Shown: piece after piece, positions 35,756 through 45,900 of the stretch
Position numbering within the stretch: position 1 is the stretch's first letter
How the letters are laid out: each line of letters starts with the position of its first letter
Assembly (NCBI RefSeq): GCF_008974265.1
Contig: NZ_BKZW01000001.1
Span: forward strand, 2,480,001-2,544,000
Reading direction: 5' to 3'
From: Dictyobacter vulcani
Lineage (GTDB): Bacteria; Chloroflexota; Ktedonobacteria; Ktedonobacterales; Ktedonobacteraceae
Length of the DNA: 64,000 nucleotides
The notes under the pieces: model-generated
Database searches by the model: none
What the model saw: only the letters and a program-made list of their open reading frames with translations
Told to the model about the DNA's origin: nothing
Position numbers and translations under genes: made by a program

Positions 35756-37126
35756 TTATCTATGGTGAAGCTTCATGAGAATACCGTGGCGAGGACTCAA
35801 TGTCATGAGCGGGTTGGGTTCGACGGGATGGCCTGGTACGAGTTCCATGTGGTAGCGTTGGGCAATGCTGGCCAGGACCAGTTGGGCTTCTAGCATGGCG
35901 AAGTTGTTACCGATACAGATGCGGGGTCCATGGCTGAAGGGGATATAGGCGTGGCGTGGACGTCTGGCAACCTGTTCGGCGCTGAAGTGTTCGGGATAAA
36001 ATTTCTCGGGCTGTTCCCAGAAGTCGGGATGGCGATGCATGGCGTAGGTGCTCCAGGCGACATAGGTGTTGGCTGGCAATGGATACTTTCCGATCGTATC
36101 TTCTCCGAGAGATTTGCGCATGATGATCCAGACTGGTGGATAGAGCCGCATGGCTTCTTCAAATACCATCCGTGTATAGGGAAGTTGTGGGAGATCTTCC
36201 ATGGTGGGTGTGCGTCCGGCCAGCACCTGATCCAGTTCGTTGTGCAGGCGTTGCTCGACCTCTGGGTGTTGTGAGAGCAGATACCAGGACCAGGCTAAGG
36301 CGTTGGCGACTGTTTCGTGTCCTGCGATTAACAGGGTCATTACTTCATCGCGTAGCTGCTGATCGCTCATCCCTTCCCCTGTCTCTTCATCTCTGGCTTC
36401 GATCAACATTGATAGCAGATCTTCTTCCTGGCTCTGACGACTACGGCGTTGCTGCACGATCTCATAGACGACTTTATCCAGGGTACGTACATTCTTCTGG
36501 AAGCCACGGTTCCGGCGGGTTGGGACACTCAGGGGTGGGAAGGGTCGATTAAAATATTCGAGCAAAAATGCATTTGCCTGCGAGAATGCGTTGCCAAAAG
36601 TATTGGTTTTACTGGTGATATCGAGGCTGAATAGTGAATGTCCTACAATATTTAATGTCAGGTGCATCATCTCTTCCGCGACATCAACTGACTTTTGCTC
36701 TCTGGCCAGATATTTCCAGGATTGCAATTGCTGCTGGGTGGCGGTGGTGATTATCTGGCCTAAAGTAGCGGTACGCTGGCGATGAAAGGCCGGTTGCATC
36801 AAGCGCCGCTGGCGTAGCCAGCTTTCACCACCATAATTTGTGACCAGTCCGTTGCCCAGAATCGGTCGAAATAGATTAAAAATCGGTACATTCTTGTCAT
36901 AATTCCGATAGTTTTCCTGGAGTACGTGTTTGATATAGTCTGGATGATTGATAATTACTACGGGCCAGAAAAAGAGTTTAATTTGTACGATATCGCCATA
37001 TTCCTGTGTCAATGTGGAGAGGAATTCCAGTGGATTGTGTTGCAATTCTCGCAGACGGCTCATTGAGCGTAGCTCAGGAATACTCGTGCTGACGGTATCA
37101 ATTTTTATCCTGGTGGTATCTGACAA
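35756..37126 (-). CDS. cytochrome P450
   Basis: This is a 456-residue haem monooxygenase. The I-helix oxygen motif is AGHETVANALAW near 270, the K-helix is EEAMRLYPP (ExxR) near 325, and the haem-ligand loop FSHGPRICIGNNFAMLEAQL has the axial Cys near 400. The start is TTG 37126 with AAGGAG 10 bases upstream. The sequence pattern is close to the CYP102/CYP110-like fatty-acid or terpenoid hydroxylase group, but the substrate is not inferable. No ferredoxin or reductase gene is adjacent. Confidence 0.92.
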   Translation of the reverse strand: MSDTTRIKIDTVSTSIPELRSMSRLRELQHNPLEFLSTLTQEYGDIVQIKLFFWPVVIINHPDYIKHVLQENYRNYDKNVPIFNLFRPILGNGLVTNYGGESWLRQRRLMQPAFHRQRTATLGQIITTATQQQLQSWKYLAREQKSVDVAEEMMHLTLNIVGHSLFSLDITSKTNTFGNAFSQANAFLLEYFNRPFPPLSVPTRRNRGFQKNVRTLDKVVYEIVQQRRSRQSQEEDLLSMLIEARDEETGEGMSDQQLRDEVMTLLIAGHETVANALAWSWYLLSQHPEVEQRLHNELDQVLAGRTPTMEDLPQLPYTRMVFEEAMRLYPPVWIIMRKSLGEDTIGKYPLPANTYVAWSTYAMHRHPDFWEQPEKFYPEHFSAEQVARRPRHAYIPFSHGPRICIGNNFAMLEAQLVLASIAQRYHMELVPGHPVEPNPLMTLSPRHGILMKLHHR

Positions 37127-37170
37127 TGTCGCTTGTCTCCTTAGTTGTTGGCATGTTATTAAATAAAAAG

Positions 37171-37186
37171 CAATCGTGAACGCCGC
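37171..37186. repeat. half of an AATCGTG palindromic repeat (family C)
   Basis: CAATCGTGAACGCCGC matches the end arms of the elements at 42425-42540, 52084-52130 and 59021-59068. It lies upstream of the P450 gene. The rest of 37127-37521 holds a promoter-like sequence and no gene. Confidence 0.45.
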
Positions 37187-37426
37187 TTACTTGTGGTTAT
37201 CAATGTTGGTCACACAATTGAATGGCCAGATTTTTTTCTTTCTATAGTGGAAACGACGAAAGAGTACATGCAGGACGCAATAAAGGAAGACAACTGGGTA
37301 TTGTCGCACGTTATCCAACGTGGCAAACCGGACCTTTTGTGCTATCAGGAAAAGTGATACTATTGAGATAAATGTACATGTGAGAGCCTGGCAGGCGATA
37401 TCGCTCACGCAACTGAACGACGTGTG

Positions 37427-37456
37427 TTATGGAATTCTGGCTATCTGGCGTATAAT
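37427..37456 (+). promoter_or_regulatory. promoter-like sequence for the PRC-barrel gene
   Basis: A perfect TATAAT (37451-37456) follows a weak -35-like TTATGG (37427-37432) with 18-bp spacing, 65 bp before the start codon at 37522. Confidence 0.5.
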
Positions 37457-37521
37457 GGGGCCAGGAATTATTTCGCACCAGAAATAGATACTTATAAGAT
37501 CTCATTTTCGAGGAGCTTTGT

Positions 37522-38010
37522 ATGGATCATAATCAGGCCATCCGTAAATGGTCAGAGCTGTATAAACTAGATGTGGTTGTTCCCTCCGAGGGTAAGTCGG
37601 TGGGTAAGGTTGAAGACTTCTTTTTTCAAGAAGGCTCGAACGGCATTTATGCTTTGTGTGTACGTACGCGTTTGCATGGTGATCTGTCTTTGCCGGTCAC
37701 TGGCATTATCGCCATTGAGAAGGATCGCGTGACGATTCGCAGTGCGCAAATGTTGGCCAGAGCTATTCCTCCCCTGGGACGTGGTCAGCAGTTACTTTCC
37801 CGGAAGGTTGTTGGCACCAAAGATAAAGAGTTAGGCACAATTAAAGATGTGCTGCTGTCCATTGATCCGCCGATAACTATGCGCCTGGTGGGCTTTGAGA
37901 TGCTGCATGGTTCATCTTCCCATAACTTTAACTCTGAGATCGTGTCGCACTATAACGACGAGGACAACAGCATTCATATCTATGACCAGTCTGCAAAAAG
38001 CTTGCGTTAA
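37522..38010 (+). CDS. PRC-barrel domain protein
   Basis: This is a 162-residue protein with two PRC-barrel-like units: residues ~12-80 (LDVVVPSEGKSVGKVEDFFF) and ~92-158 (LLSRKVVGTKDKELGTIKDV). PRC barrels occur in RimM, photosynthetic reaction-centre H subunits and many stand-alone proteins; no function can be assigned. The start ATG 37522 has GAGGAG upstream. The stop codon is inside a hairpin, and an intrinsic terminator follows. The MgtE in this window carries a related N-terminal double barrel. Confidence 0.8.
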   Translation: MDHNQAIRKWSELYKLDVVVPSEGKSVGKVEDFFFQEGSNGIYALCVRTRLHGDLSLPVTGIIAIEKDRVTIRSAQMLARAIPPLGRGQQLLSRKVVGTKDKELGTIKDVLLSIDPPITMRLVGFEMLHGSSSHNFNSEIVSHYNDEDNSIHIYDQSAKSLR

Positions 38011-38024
38011 GTGACGCAAGCTGC

Positions 38025-38057
38025 CATTGGTCCTTTCCGCGACCAATGATGTTTTTT
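38025..38057 (+). terminator. intrinsic terminator after the PRC-barrel gene
   Basis: CATTGGTC (38025-38032) pairs with 38041-38048 and is followed by six Ts. A second hairpin at 38000-38021 spans the stop codon. Confidence 0.8.
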
Positions 38058-38078
38058 GCAGTGACTGCATGTCGTTAT

Positions 38079-40292
38079 CTATGCATCGCCACGCAGGCGC
38101 GCAACCTCTGTCTCAGCAGTGCGTGCCTCGCGTCGTCGGTGCAATTTTTTTAGCGCCTCAGCTTTGCGCAACCAGTTATCAGGATCAGCTGGTACCAGCC
38201 GAATCGCTTCATCGGCTGCCTGCAGGGCCTCCTCATAGCGTTCGAGCTGTTTAAGGGTCAGAGATTTGTTGTGTTGTGCTGTCGCCATGCGTGGATTGAG
38301 CCGTAGCGCTCGCTCATACGCATCCAGTGCCAGCGGATAATTTCCCAGGTGATAGTAGGCATTGCCTTTACCATTCCAGGCCTGTGGTGCATTCGGATGG
38401 ATGACAAGTGCCCGATTATAGGCATCCAATGCCTGCTCATAGCGTCCAAGCTGACAGAGTGCGCTGGCTTTGCCATTCCAGGCAGGTGCATAGTGTTGAT
38501 CTAGCTGTAGCGCTTTATCATATGATTCCAGAGCTTTATGAAAATTCCCCATGTCCGCCAGCACGATGGCTCGTCTCTCCAACGCTTTCACAAAATGTGG
38601 ATCGCTGGCGAGTGCCTGGTCATAATGATCCAGCGCGCCTCGTAACTTGTGTTGTGCGTAGAGAATATCGCCGATGCCGCACTTGGTGGGAGCGTAACGC
38701 GCATCACGTTCCAATACTTCACGATAGGCCTGCATTGCTTCGGAATAGCGGCCCATTTCGCTGAGCACAAGACCTTTACCGTTCCAGTAAACAATTGAAT
38801 TGCGGTCCAGGCTGAGTGCTCTCTCAAAGGCGCGCAATGCTTCTGGATAGTTCCTTATCTGACGTAAAACGAGACCTTTATTCCCCCAGGCTTGCGCCAT
38901 TTGTGGATCATAGTGCAGGGCGACATCAAAGGCTGTTAAAGCTGCTTCAGGCTGGCTCAGGGCACTGAGAACTGCGCCCTTTCCGTTCCAGGCAATGACA
39001 TTATCTTTTTCCCGGAGAATGGCCTGATCAAAGGCATCCAGCGCCTCCTGATTGCGATGCAGCATGTTCAACGCGGTCCCTTTGCCATTGAGGGAGGTAA
39101 CCAGGTGCGGCTCAATCTTCAAGGCTTGCTCAAATGAGGCCAGGGCTTCACGATGTTGTCCATTCAGCGCCTGAGTGAGTCCACGACCCTGCCAGGCGAG
39201 CGCGTTGCGATCATCTACTTTTAGCGCGCGATCATATTGGACCAGTGCTTCATTCAGTCTGCGTTGCGTATAGAGCCGATATGCCTCTTTTAGATATTGA
39301 TTATTCGCCGGGGCTGGCGTGGCAGGCGGCGTGACCATATGCGGAAGTGTCTGGGATAGCGTGCCACTGATACGCTGTTGATCGATCCTGCGCAGGATAC
39401 TGGCGACCTCGTGCGCGCTGGCTGGCCGCTTATCCGCTGTCATCTCAAGCATCTGCTGAAGCAACGCTTCAAGTTCTAGCGGTACATCTGGATTGAGCTG
39501 ATTGGCCGGTCGGAAAAAGAAAGGTTGTTCGCTGGGATCAACGCCCGTCAGGAGACAGTGCAGGAGTGCTCCCAGACTATAAATGTCTGAGCGAGGTGTA
39601 CTCTGCGCCTTGCCATATTGCTCGGGCGCGGCATAACCAGGTGAGCCCAGAGCGACTGTATCATGGGATTGGCCTGGCTTGAAGACGCGTGCGATACCAA
39701 AGTCAATTAAATAAATATGCTTCGTATCGCTCATCATGACATTTGAAGGCTTGAGATCGCGGAAAATGATGGGTGGCTGATGATTATGCAGATAACTCAG
39801 CACATCGCATAACTGCTCACCCCAACCCAATACCTGCTCCAGTGGCAAAGGACTGCCACCGCGTTTCTCCAGATATTCCTCGATCGTCTGGCCCTCAATA
39901 AAATCCATGACCAGATAGGAGCGCTCTTCTTCCGTAAAGTGATCATAGATACGCGGAAGATTAGGATGAAGCAGATCGGCGAGCAGGTGCGACTCGCGCT
40001 CAAAGGCTGCTTCCGACTCTGCAATGGCGGTCGTAGACAGGCCGGCCCGGCTCATTTCTTTAATCGCAATGGGACGATTATTAAAGCGCGTATCTGTGGC
40101 TTTATAGACCGCTCCCATGCCGCCCTGGCCGATCCGTGTCTCTAACTGATAACGGCCATTGAGCAACGTCTGCTCCGGTAATGATCCTGTTGTATGCCTG
40201 AAAGGGAGCGGCGCGGCACAGTTTTGACAAAAGCGTGCCGTAGACGTATTAGCCGCTCCGCATGTATCACAGAACTGGTCCTGCATTTCCAT
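38079..40292 (-). CDS. zinc-ribbon Ser/Thr protein kinase with C-terminal TPR repeats
   Basis: This is a 737-residue protein. Residues 8-27 form a double CxxC zinc ribbon (CDTCG ... CQNCAAPL). Residues ~45-300 are a Hanks-type kinase: RIGQGGMGAVYKATD, AIKEM with the catalytic Lys, FRDLKPSNVM (catalytic Asp kept; the usual His is Phe), DFGIARVF and GSPGYAAPEQYG. After a Pro/Ala linker, residues ~335-725 hold about eleven TPR units with the repeated WNGKG pattern. No membrane helix is seen, so it is cytoplasmic. TPRs suggest protein-protein scaffolding. ATG 40292 or 40286 are possible starts; neither has a strong ribosome site. Confidence 0.92.
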   Translation of the reverse strand: MEMQDQFCDTCGAANTSTARFCQNCAAPLPFRHTTGSLPEQTLLNGRYQLETRIGQGGMGAVYKATDTRFNNRPIAIKEMSRAGLSTTAIAESEAAFERESHLLADLLHPNLPRIYDHFTEEERSYLVMDFIEGQTIEEYLEKRGGSPLPLEQVLGWGEQLCDVLSYLHNHQPPIIFRDLKPSNVMMSDTKHIYLIDFGIARVFKPGQSHDTVALGSPGYAAPEQYGKAQSTPRSDIYSLGALLHCLLTGVDPSEQPFFFRPANQLNPDVPLELEALLQQMLEMTADKRPASAHEVASILRRIDQQRISGTLSQTLPHMVTPPATPAPANNQYLKEAYRLYTQRRLNEALVQYDRALKVDDRNALAWQGRGLTQALNGQHREALASFEQALKIEPHLVTSLNGKGTALNMLHRNQEALDAFDQAILREKDNVIAWNGKGAVLSALSQPEAALTAFDVALHYDPQMAQAWGNKGLVLRQIRNYPEALRAFERALSLDRNSIVYWNGKGLVLSEMGRYSEAMQAYREVLERDARYAPTKCGIGDILYAQHKLRGALDHYDQALASDPHFVKALERRAIVLADMGNFHKALESYDKALQLDQHYAPAWNGKASALCQLGRYEQALDAYNRALVIHPNAPQAWNGKGNAYYHLGNYPLALDAYERALRLNPRMATAQHNKSLTLKQLERYEEALQAADEAIRLVPADPDNWLRKAEALKKLHRRREARTAETEVARLRGDA

Positions 40293-40437
40293 AAAAATTC
40301 TATTATCCTATGCGAAATTTTTGTTGCTGTTTACATTACGATGTGCATCGACACACTTCATTTAATCAGTTATTCGTATCATAGCACGCGTTTCAAGCAT
40401 ATGAGCTCAGCTCGTACATTGTCAAACTTCGTTTGAT

Positions 40438-40592
40438 GAGTTGTGCGCCCGCTACGCGGGCGGAATGGGGGGGGAGAGATGCCGGGGGCACAGCCCCCGA
40501 TCCCCCAGTCAAGGGGCTCGCCGCTTGATCATGCCCCCGGCATGCTCGCTAGCATCCCCGCTTTCCCATCAATTGATGTTTGGCAGACTACT
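40438..40592. repeat. GC-rich palindromic repeat (family B), copy 2, inverted
   Basis: This is the reverse complement of 31919-32068, nearly base for base. It contains a perfect 12-bp stem (40479-40490 with 40532-40543) and the hairpin GCCCGC/GCGGGC at 40448-40462. With copy 1 it brackets an ~8.4-kb block. No coding content. The rest of 40293-40716 holds only the hairpin at 40621-40671. Confidence 0.8.
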
Positions 40593-40620
40593 ACCCGCGA
40601 GAGCCCCACTAAAAGATGTT

Positions 40621-40671
40621 ATTGTGTGCTGGTGAGGAATGCGCGGTGCGCATTCCTCACCAGCACACAAT
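40621..40671. terminator. 24-bp perfect hairpin downstream of rsmA
   Basis: Positions 40621-40644 pair perfectly with 40648-40671 around a 3-base loop. It lies 45 bp past the rsmA stop (minus strand). A smaller stem GAGCAC/GTGCTC follows at 40684-40699. Confidence 0.7.
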
Positions 40672-40716
40672 AAAAATCTTCTTGAGCACTTTAGTGCTCG
40701 AGTATGTCTCAGCTTG

Positions 40717-41724
40717 CTAAGCCTCAGACACACCCCTCTGCTTCGCCTGATCAATAACGCGCCACAGGCGGATCCACTCTTCAATGCTCAGAGTTTCTGC
40801 ACGTCGGCTACTCTCGATACCAGCCTCATTCAGCCAGCCACGCACAATCTCATTTTTATAATGTAGCCCATGAGTAAGGGAATTATGTACCTGTTTACGC
40901 TTCTCCGAAAAACCCGCCTGCACAACCTTGAAGAAGCGATCGCGCTCATCATGGGTCAGTGGAGCCTCCCCATGGACATCAATGCGCAGGATGGCTGAAT
41001 CCACTTTGGGTGCTGGATAAAAAGCACGCGCAGGCACGCGACTGATGATTTTCGGCTGACCATAAAATTGTACGCTTACGGCCAGTAAGCTCATATCACC
41101 TGGCTCTGCCACGATACGCTGCGCCACCTCCCACTGTACCATTACGACCAGGATCTTCGGTGGGTTGGCGTTTTCTAGAAAATGGCGAAAGGTCGGGGCA
41201 GTAATATAATATGGCAGATTGGCTACCAGTTTATAAGGTACTTGCCCGAATACTTCAGCTGGATCTAGAAAGAGCAGGTTGCGAGCGATCAACTCGACAT
41301 TAGGATATTGGCGCGTGGTGTCCGCTAATAGCTTGAGCATATCGCGCTCGATCTCTACAGCCACAACTCGTCGAGCTTGCTGCGCCAATTCGCGCGTGAG
41401 TACTCCGGTGCCGGCACCTACCTCTAAAATTTCATCTTCGGCCGTAATCTCGGCGGCCTGCACAATCTGTTGTAAGATTGCACGATCGATGAGAAAGTTT
41501 TGCCCAAATGCTTTGTTGGGCCTCATACCATGTGATGTGAGCACATTGCGTAATGCTCGCACATCTGTGAGGTCAACCATATCTATTACATGCAAAGGAT
41601 TGGGCATATCTGGCGTGTTATCTTCCGTCAATGTTTGGCTCTCTTGTTCTACTTGTTCTATGCTAGTATTGCTAACTCTAACAAACCACTTGCCGACTGT
41701 CAAACCTTGCTGATAAGCTATCAA
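40717..41724 (-). CDS. rsmA: 16S rRNA (adenine-N6,N6)-dimethyltransferase
   Basis: RsmA (KsgA) dimethylates two adjacent adenines in helix 45 of 16S rRNA. The core is clear: KAFGQNFLIDRAILQQIV near 71, the SAM motif ILEVGAGTGVLTREL near 98, NLPYYITAP (catalytic motif IV) near 169 and AFYPAPKVDSAIL. The frame can start at TTG 41724 (335 residues), ATG 41607 or ATG 41580; family length (~270-290) favours one of the latter, but none has a good ribosome site, so the start is uncertain. It follows the membrane-protein gene closely and ends before a strong hairpin. Confidence 0.92.
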   Translation of the reverse strand: MIAYQQGLTVGKWFVRVSNTSIEQVEQESQTLTEDNTPDMPNPLHVIDMVDLTDVRALRNVLTSHGMRPNKAFGQNFLIDRAILQQIVQAAEITAEDEILEVGAGTGVLTRELAQQARRVVAVEIERDMLKLLADTTRQYPNVELIARNLLFLDPAEVFGQVPYKLVANLPYYITAPTFRHFLENANPPKILVVMVQWEVAQRIVAEPGDMSLLAVSVQFYGQPKIISRVPARAFYPAPKVDSAILRIDVHGEAPLTHDERDRFFKVVQAGFSEKRKQVHNSLTHGLHYKNEIVRGWLNEAGIESSRRAETLSIEEWIRLWRVIDQAKQRGVSEA

Positions 41725-41734
41725 TTCCAGTTAT

Positions 41735-42328
41735 TTACCACCAGCGACTACGCCGCCAATATTTTTTGAAGTATAGTTGATAGATGATCAGCGCACTGAC
41801 TATGAGTAGTAGTGCCATGATTCCTGATACTATCAGAGCCGCAAACAGGATCAGTAAGAGTTTGATCAATACTGGTAGCGCACAGAGAATTCCTATCCCA
41901 AGCAAGAGTATCACCCACAACCGGGATGGACCTGTGCGCTGTGATTGTCGTTGTGTGTTCGACATTTGCCAGCGCTGGCGTTGGCGTTGGCGTTGGCGTT
42001 GGTAAAAGCGATACCCTTGTTGCAAGATATCGCCGATGCGTCTGGTCGTGGTAAATATGTCTGCTTGTCTGCGGCCAGGTTGCTGACGCTGGCGTGTCGC
42101 ATCAGACCGTGCTTGTGAAGCACCTATGGCTTCTTGTTCGTTATATCTGGGAATTTCCTGTGCTTGATAACTATAAGGAGGAATTTTCGCCTCAAAGTCA
42201 GCGGGATGGTCGCGCTTTGGCATATCGCTTGTTCTGTACTGGCTGTAAGATGGGCCATATATTTCTTCGTTGTTCTGGTCTGCTTCGCGTTGCCGCCGGG
42301 ACTCTGGCATAAATTCCTGTTGACTCAT
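41735..42328 (-). CDS. basic, Gln/Arg-rich membrane protein
   Basis: This is a 197-residue protein. Residues 1-130 are polar, rich in Gln and Arg, with a run of five QR pairs coded by a short tandem DNA repeat (41976-42001). Two closely spaced hydrophobic segments follow (~137-157 and ~160-184), then a basic aromatic tail KKYWRRSRWW. The start ATG 42328 has GAGGTGG upstream. No family is recognised. It sits just before rsmA on the same strand. Confidence 0.7.
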   Translation of the reverse strand: MSQQEFMPESRRQREADQNNEEIYGPSYSQYRTSDMPKRDHPADFEAKIPPYSYQAQEIPRYNEQEAIGASQARSDATRQRQQPGRRQADIFTTTRRIGDILQQGYRFYQRQRQRQRQRWQMSNTQRQSQRTGPSRLWVILLLGIGILCALPVLIKLLLILFAALIVSGIMALLLIVSALIIYQLYFKKYWRRSRWW

Positions 42329-42424
42329 GATATTTCCACCTCATGGGTATAGAAAAACCCTACACTCATCTTACGATTGCTAGCAATAAGAGTTGCAGAG
42401 CAGGGACGCTTGTGGCATGCCATT

Positions 42425-42540
42425 CAATCGTGTGAGCGAAGTCGCCTGACAGGGTATCATATTTCTGCAATACTGATCAGCTTGCTATAGTTGCGTGGTG
42501 GCGACTACACTGGCCGCGAGAGAGCGGCGTTCACGATTGC
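42425..42540. repeat. AATCGTG palindromic repeat (family C)
   Basis: The ends CAATCGTG (42425-42432) and CACGATTG (42532-42539) are reverse complements, with an internal GTCGCC/GGCGAC pair. It resembles elements at 52084, 59021 and 37171. It occupies part of the 626-bp gap 42329-42954, in which no gene is seen. Confidence 0.6.
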
Positions 42541-42954
42541 TTTTCAATAGCACTCGCATTATTTTGAGCGCCGCAGGTATGGAGATCAGACACATCCTGG
42601 GATTGTTAGTGGATAACTGGTATAGCAGTATATAAGTAGTTATTTTCACCCTGAAGGTAATAGATTGCAACGAACTCAGTCAACTATGCGTTATAATGAA
42701 AAAATGCTTTTGTCTTATACTGCAAATTAACGTTTGTCTTCCTACTCCTCTGGTGTTAGATGCAGGCATTGTGTGCCTTTTTGATAGAATATACTCACCA
42801 GAAAGGGGGAGATAAGCGTTAAAGTTGGAAGACTATGGTATTATTGAAAAAAAAGTATTATACGGGAATGTTTGCGTTTAATGACAGGTCAAGGTTGGGA
42901 GTGAATGGTGAGATGTGAGATAGATAAAGCTAGATTTCTTGGGAAGGAAGTAGC

Positions 42955-45900
42955 ATGCCTATAAATGGTTCGCATGATGAAGATAAACAAAAATCTCATG
43001 CGGAAAAACAGAGCGAAATAAGTAATAACGCTTCTATAAATGATAATCTTAATGAGCAGAATGAAGCAGGCGAGCAACGGATCGTGGAGGATGCTAAACC
43101 TGTTGAGCACCCGAAACGAGTCATTCCCAAACGTCCATCTGCCCGGACTGAGCCATCTTCCTCACTACAGAAGGAAATTCCTGATCCACAAGTTCCGTTG
43201 ATAAAGGAAAATGCTGCAGAGGAAGCGGCAGTAACACCTGCTCAAGAGATTGAGTCTGCTCCTCCACTACACCCAGCAGGATATCTCTGAGGAATCAACA
43301 CAGCTTATCTTCAAGGACGATATCTATGATGCTGTGTCCGCGACTCCTGATGACATTCAGGAGCCAGAGGCGACAGCTAGAGATCTGCCTGCCCCGTCTG
43401 ACATAGCTGAAGAACCGACCATGATGTCGGCTGCGGATAAGGGCACCGAGTCAGATTCGGCTGTTAGTAAAAATGCCGAACAAGAAGAAAGTCCTGCTCA
43501 GGAGCATGATCCAGCTTTATCTGAAGCTGCGACGGATTTTTCGCTGCCAGCTGTGCGTAGTGGAGTGGCCAAAGCACAGGAGCAGTCTGCTGATAAGCTG
43601 GAACATAACTATTTATCTGAACCCAAAAAATCACAACAGGTTGCAAACCACAAGCGTTCGGCCGCCTCGCTCGCTGGAGTGGCCGTGGCAGAGCGCCCCT
43701 TTTACCGGCGCTCACATGAAACCTTGATCCAGCGACGCAAGCGTGTCAACCGAGTCCTGATGCAAAAGCGGCGCCATGGCCGGCTCTATAATACGTTGCT
43801 GCCGCGCTTAATCGCTGTCGCTCTTGTGTTGCTCACGTTAATGGTGATCCTCTCCTCGGGCGCAGGTGGTGTTGCCTATGCGTATTATCAGGCCCAGTTG
43901 CCTTTGCTGGATGGGATTGCTCAACACTCGCTGGCCCAGACTACGAATATTTATGATCGCAATGGCAAACTTCTCTACCAATTATATGATCACAGTAATT
44001 CCGGTGGTCGCCGTACCTATGTGAATTTTTCTGATATTCCAAATGAACTGGTGAATGCGACTATTGCTGCTGAAGACCATTCCTTCTGGCAAAATAGTGG
44101 CGTCGACTATAACGGTATTTTGCGTGCGTTAGTCACCAATTTCCAGCATGGTAGTGTGCAGGAAGGTGGTAGTACTGTCACACAGCAGTTGATTAAGAAT
44201 CAATTCTTTTTAAATCAGGACCGGGGCCTCCCGGTTAAAGGAGAAGAAGCCATCCTGGCGACTGGCCTGACGCAGCGATATTCCAAAGCGGAAATCATGG
44301 AAATGTATCTTAATACCGTTTTCTATGGTGATTCCAACTACGGGGTTGAAGCCGCTTCCCAGGACTTCTTTAATCTGAAGCCGATTTGTAAAACTGGTAC
44401 TTGTAAACCTGCTGTCACTCAGCTCACTCTAGGTCAGGCGTCGCTCCTGGCGGGTCTGCCACAGAGTCCGACCGGTTATATGCCATTCCTCAATAAGAGT
44501 GCGGCATTAGATCGTCAGCAGCATGTCTTGAAGAACATGGTTTCTTTAAAGATGATTACCACGCAGCAGATGGTGCAGGCGGAAAAAGAGACTCGCAACT
44601 ATAAGTTTAAGCGCCCTGCTTATGTGAAAAACGCGCCACACTTTGTCGATTATGTGATCGATAATGTGTTGATACCGCTCTTTGGTGCCTATAATCTGCG
44701 CAATGGTGGCTATTCTATCTATACAACCATTGACCTGGACCTTGAGCGTCAGGTGGAGAAGATTGTCTATAACCGTATCAATAGCAATCAATCAGATATT
44801 TATGGCTATAGCAACTTGAGCGCTACCCATAATCTCCACAATGCGGCTGTCGTGGTGACTGATCCCAAAACAGGCGAAATCCTGGCTATGAATGGTAGCG
44901 CTAATTATAATGACCAGACCAATGATCCCCGTATGGCTGGTCAAGATAATGCAGCCGTTGCCCTGCGTCAGCCTGGTTCATCCTTTAAGCCGATTGTGTA
45001 TGCGACCGCTTTTGAGATGGGTTGGTATCCAGCCATGAATGTGCCGGATCACTCCACGTATTATCCGAATGGCGAGGAGCCCTATAATCCCCCAACTATG
45101 ATCATAAGTTTCACGGGGATAACATGACGGTTCGGCGTGGTGTGTCTAACTCTTATAATATCCCTGCTGTGGATGCCATTGAATTCGCGGGTGTCCAGAA
45201 TGTAATGAAGATGGCTGGTCGTATGGGCCTGCCAAATGTAGCGAAAACACCTCCAGGCAGTCAGGTTCCTGCTATGGCTCTGGGTACACGTGAAGAATCC
45301 CTGTTGGATATGACCACTGCGTATGCTACGTTTGCCAATAAGGGTGTACGTATGCCGCAGACCACCGTATTGCAGATCAATAATAATCAGGGCAAGCCAG
45401 TCTATAAATTTGATGCCCTGCATCCAAAGGGTGACCGTGTCATCGGCGAAGACGTGGCTTTTCTGATCAGTAGCGTAATTTCGGATAATGTGGCACGCCG
45501 TGAAGAATTTGCCTCACCCAATCCATTGGAGTTAGATGGTCGTCCGGTCGCGGCAAAAACTGGTACTACCGATGGTTTTAAAGACAACTGGACCATGGGA
45601 TATACGCCGCATCTGGCTGTGGGTGTCTGGGCTGGTAACAGCGATAATACGCCGATGCAAGATGTGATTGGTATCACTGGTGCTGGTCCAATCTGGCAGG
45701 ACGTCTTTCAATATGCCAATGACAAGTATCACTTTGGCCAGGATGGTTTCGTCCCACCTCCCAATGTACACCAGGCTACTGTTTCGGCCTATACAGGTCT
45801 CTTGCCGCACCTGGGTGAACAGACGGTAACGGACTGGTTTATTGATGGTACTGTGCCAACCGTGCAGGGTATTTATGTACCCCCGGCACCACCTAAACCA

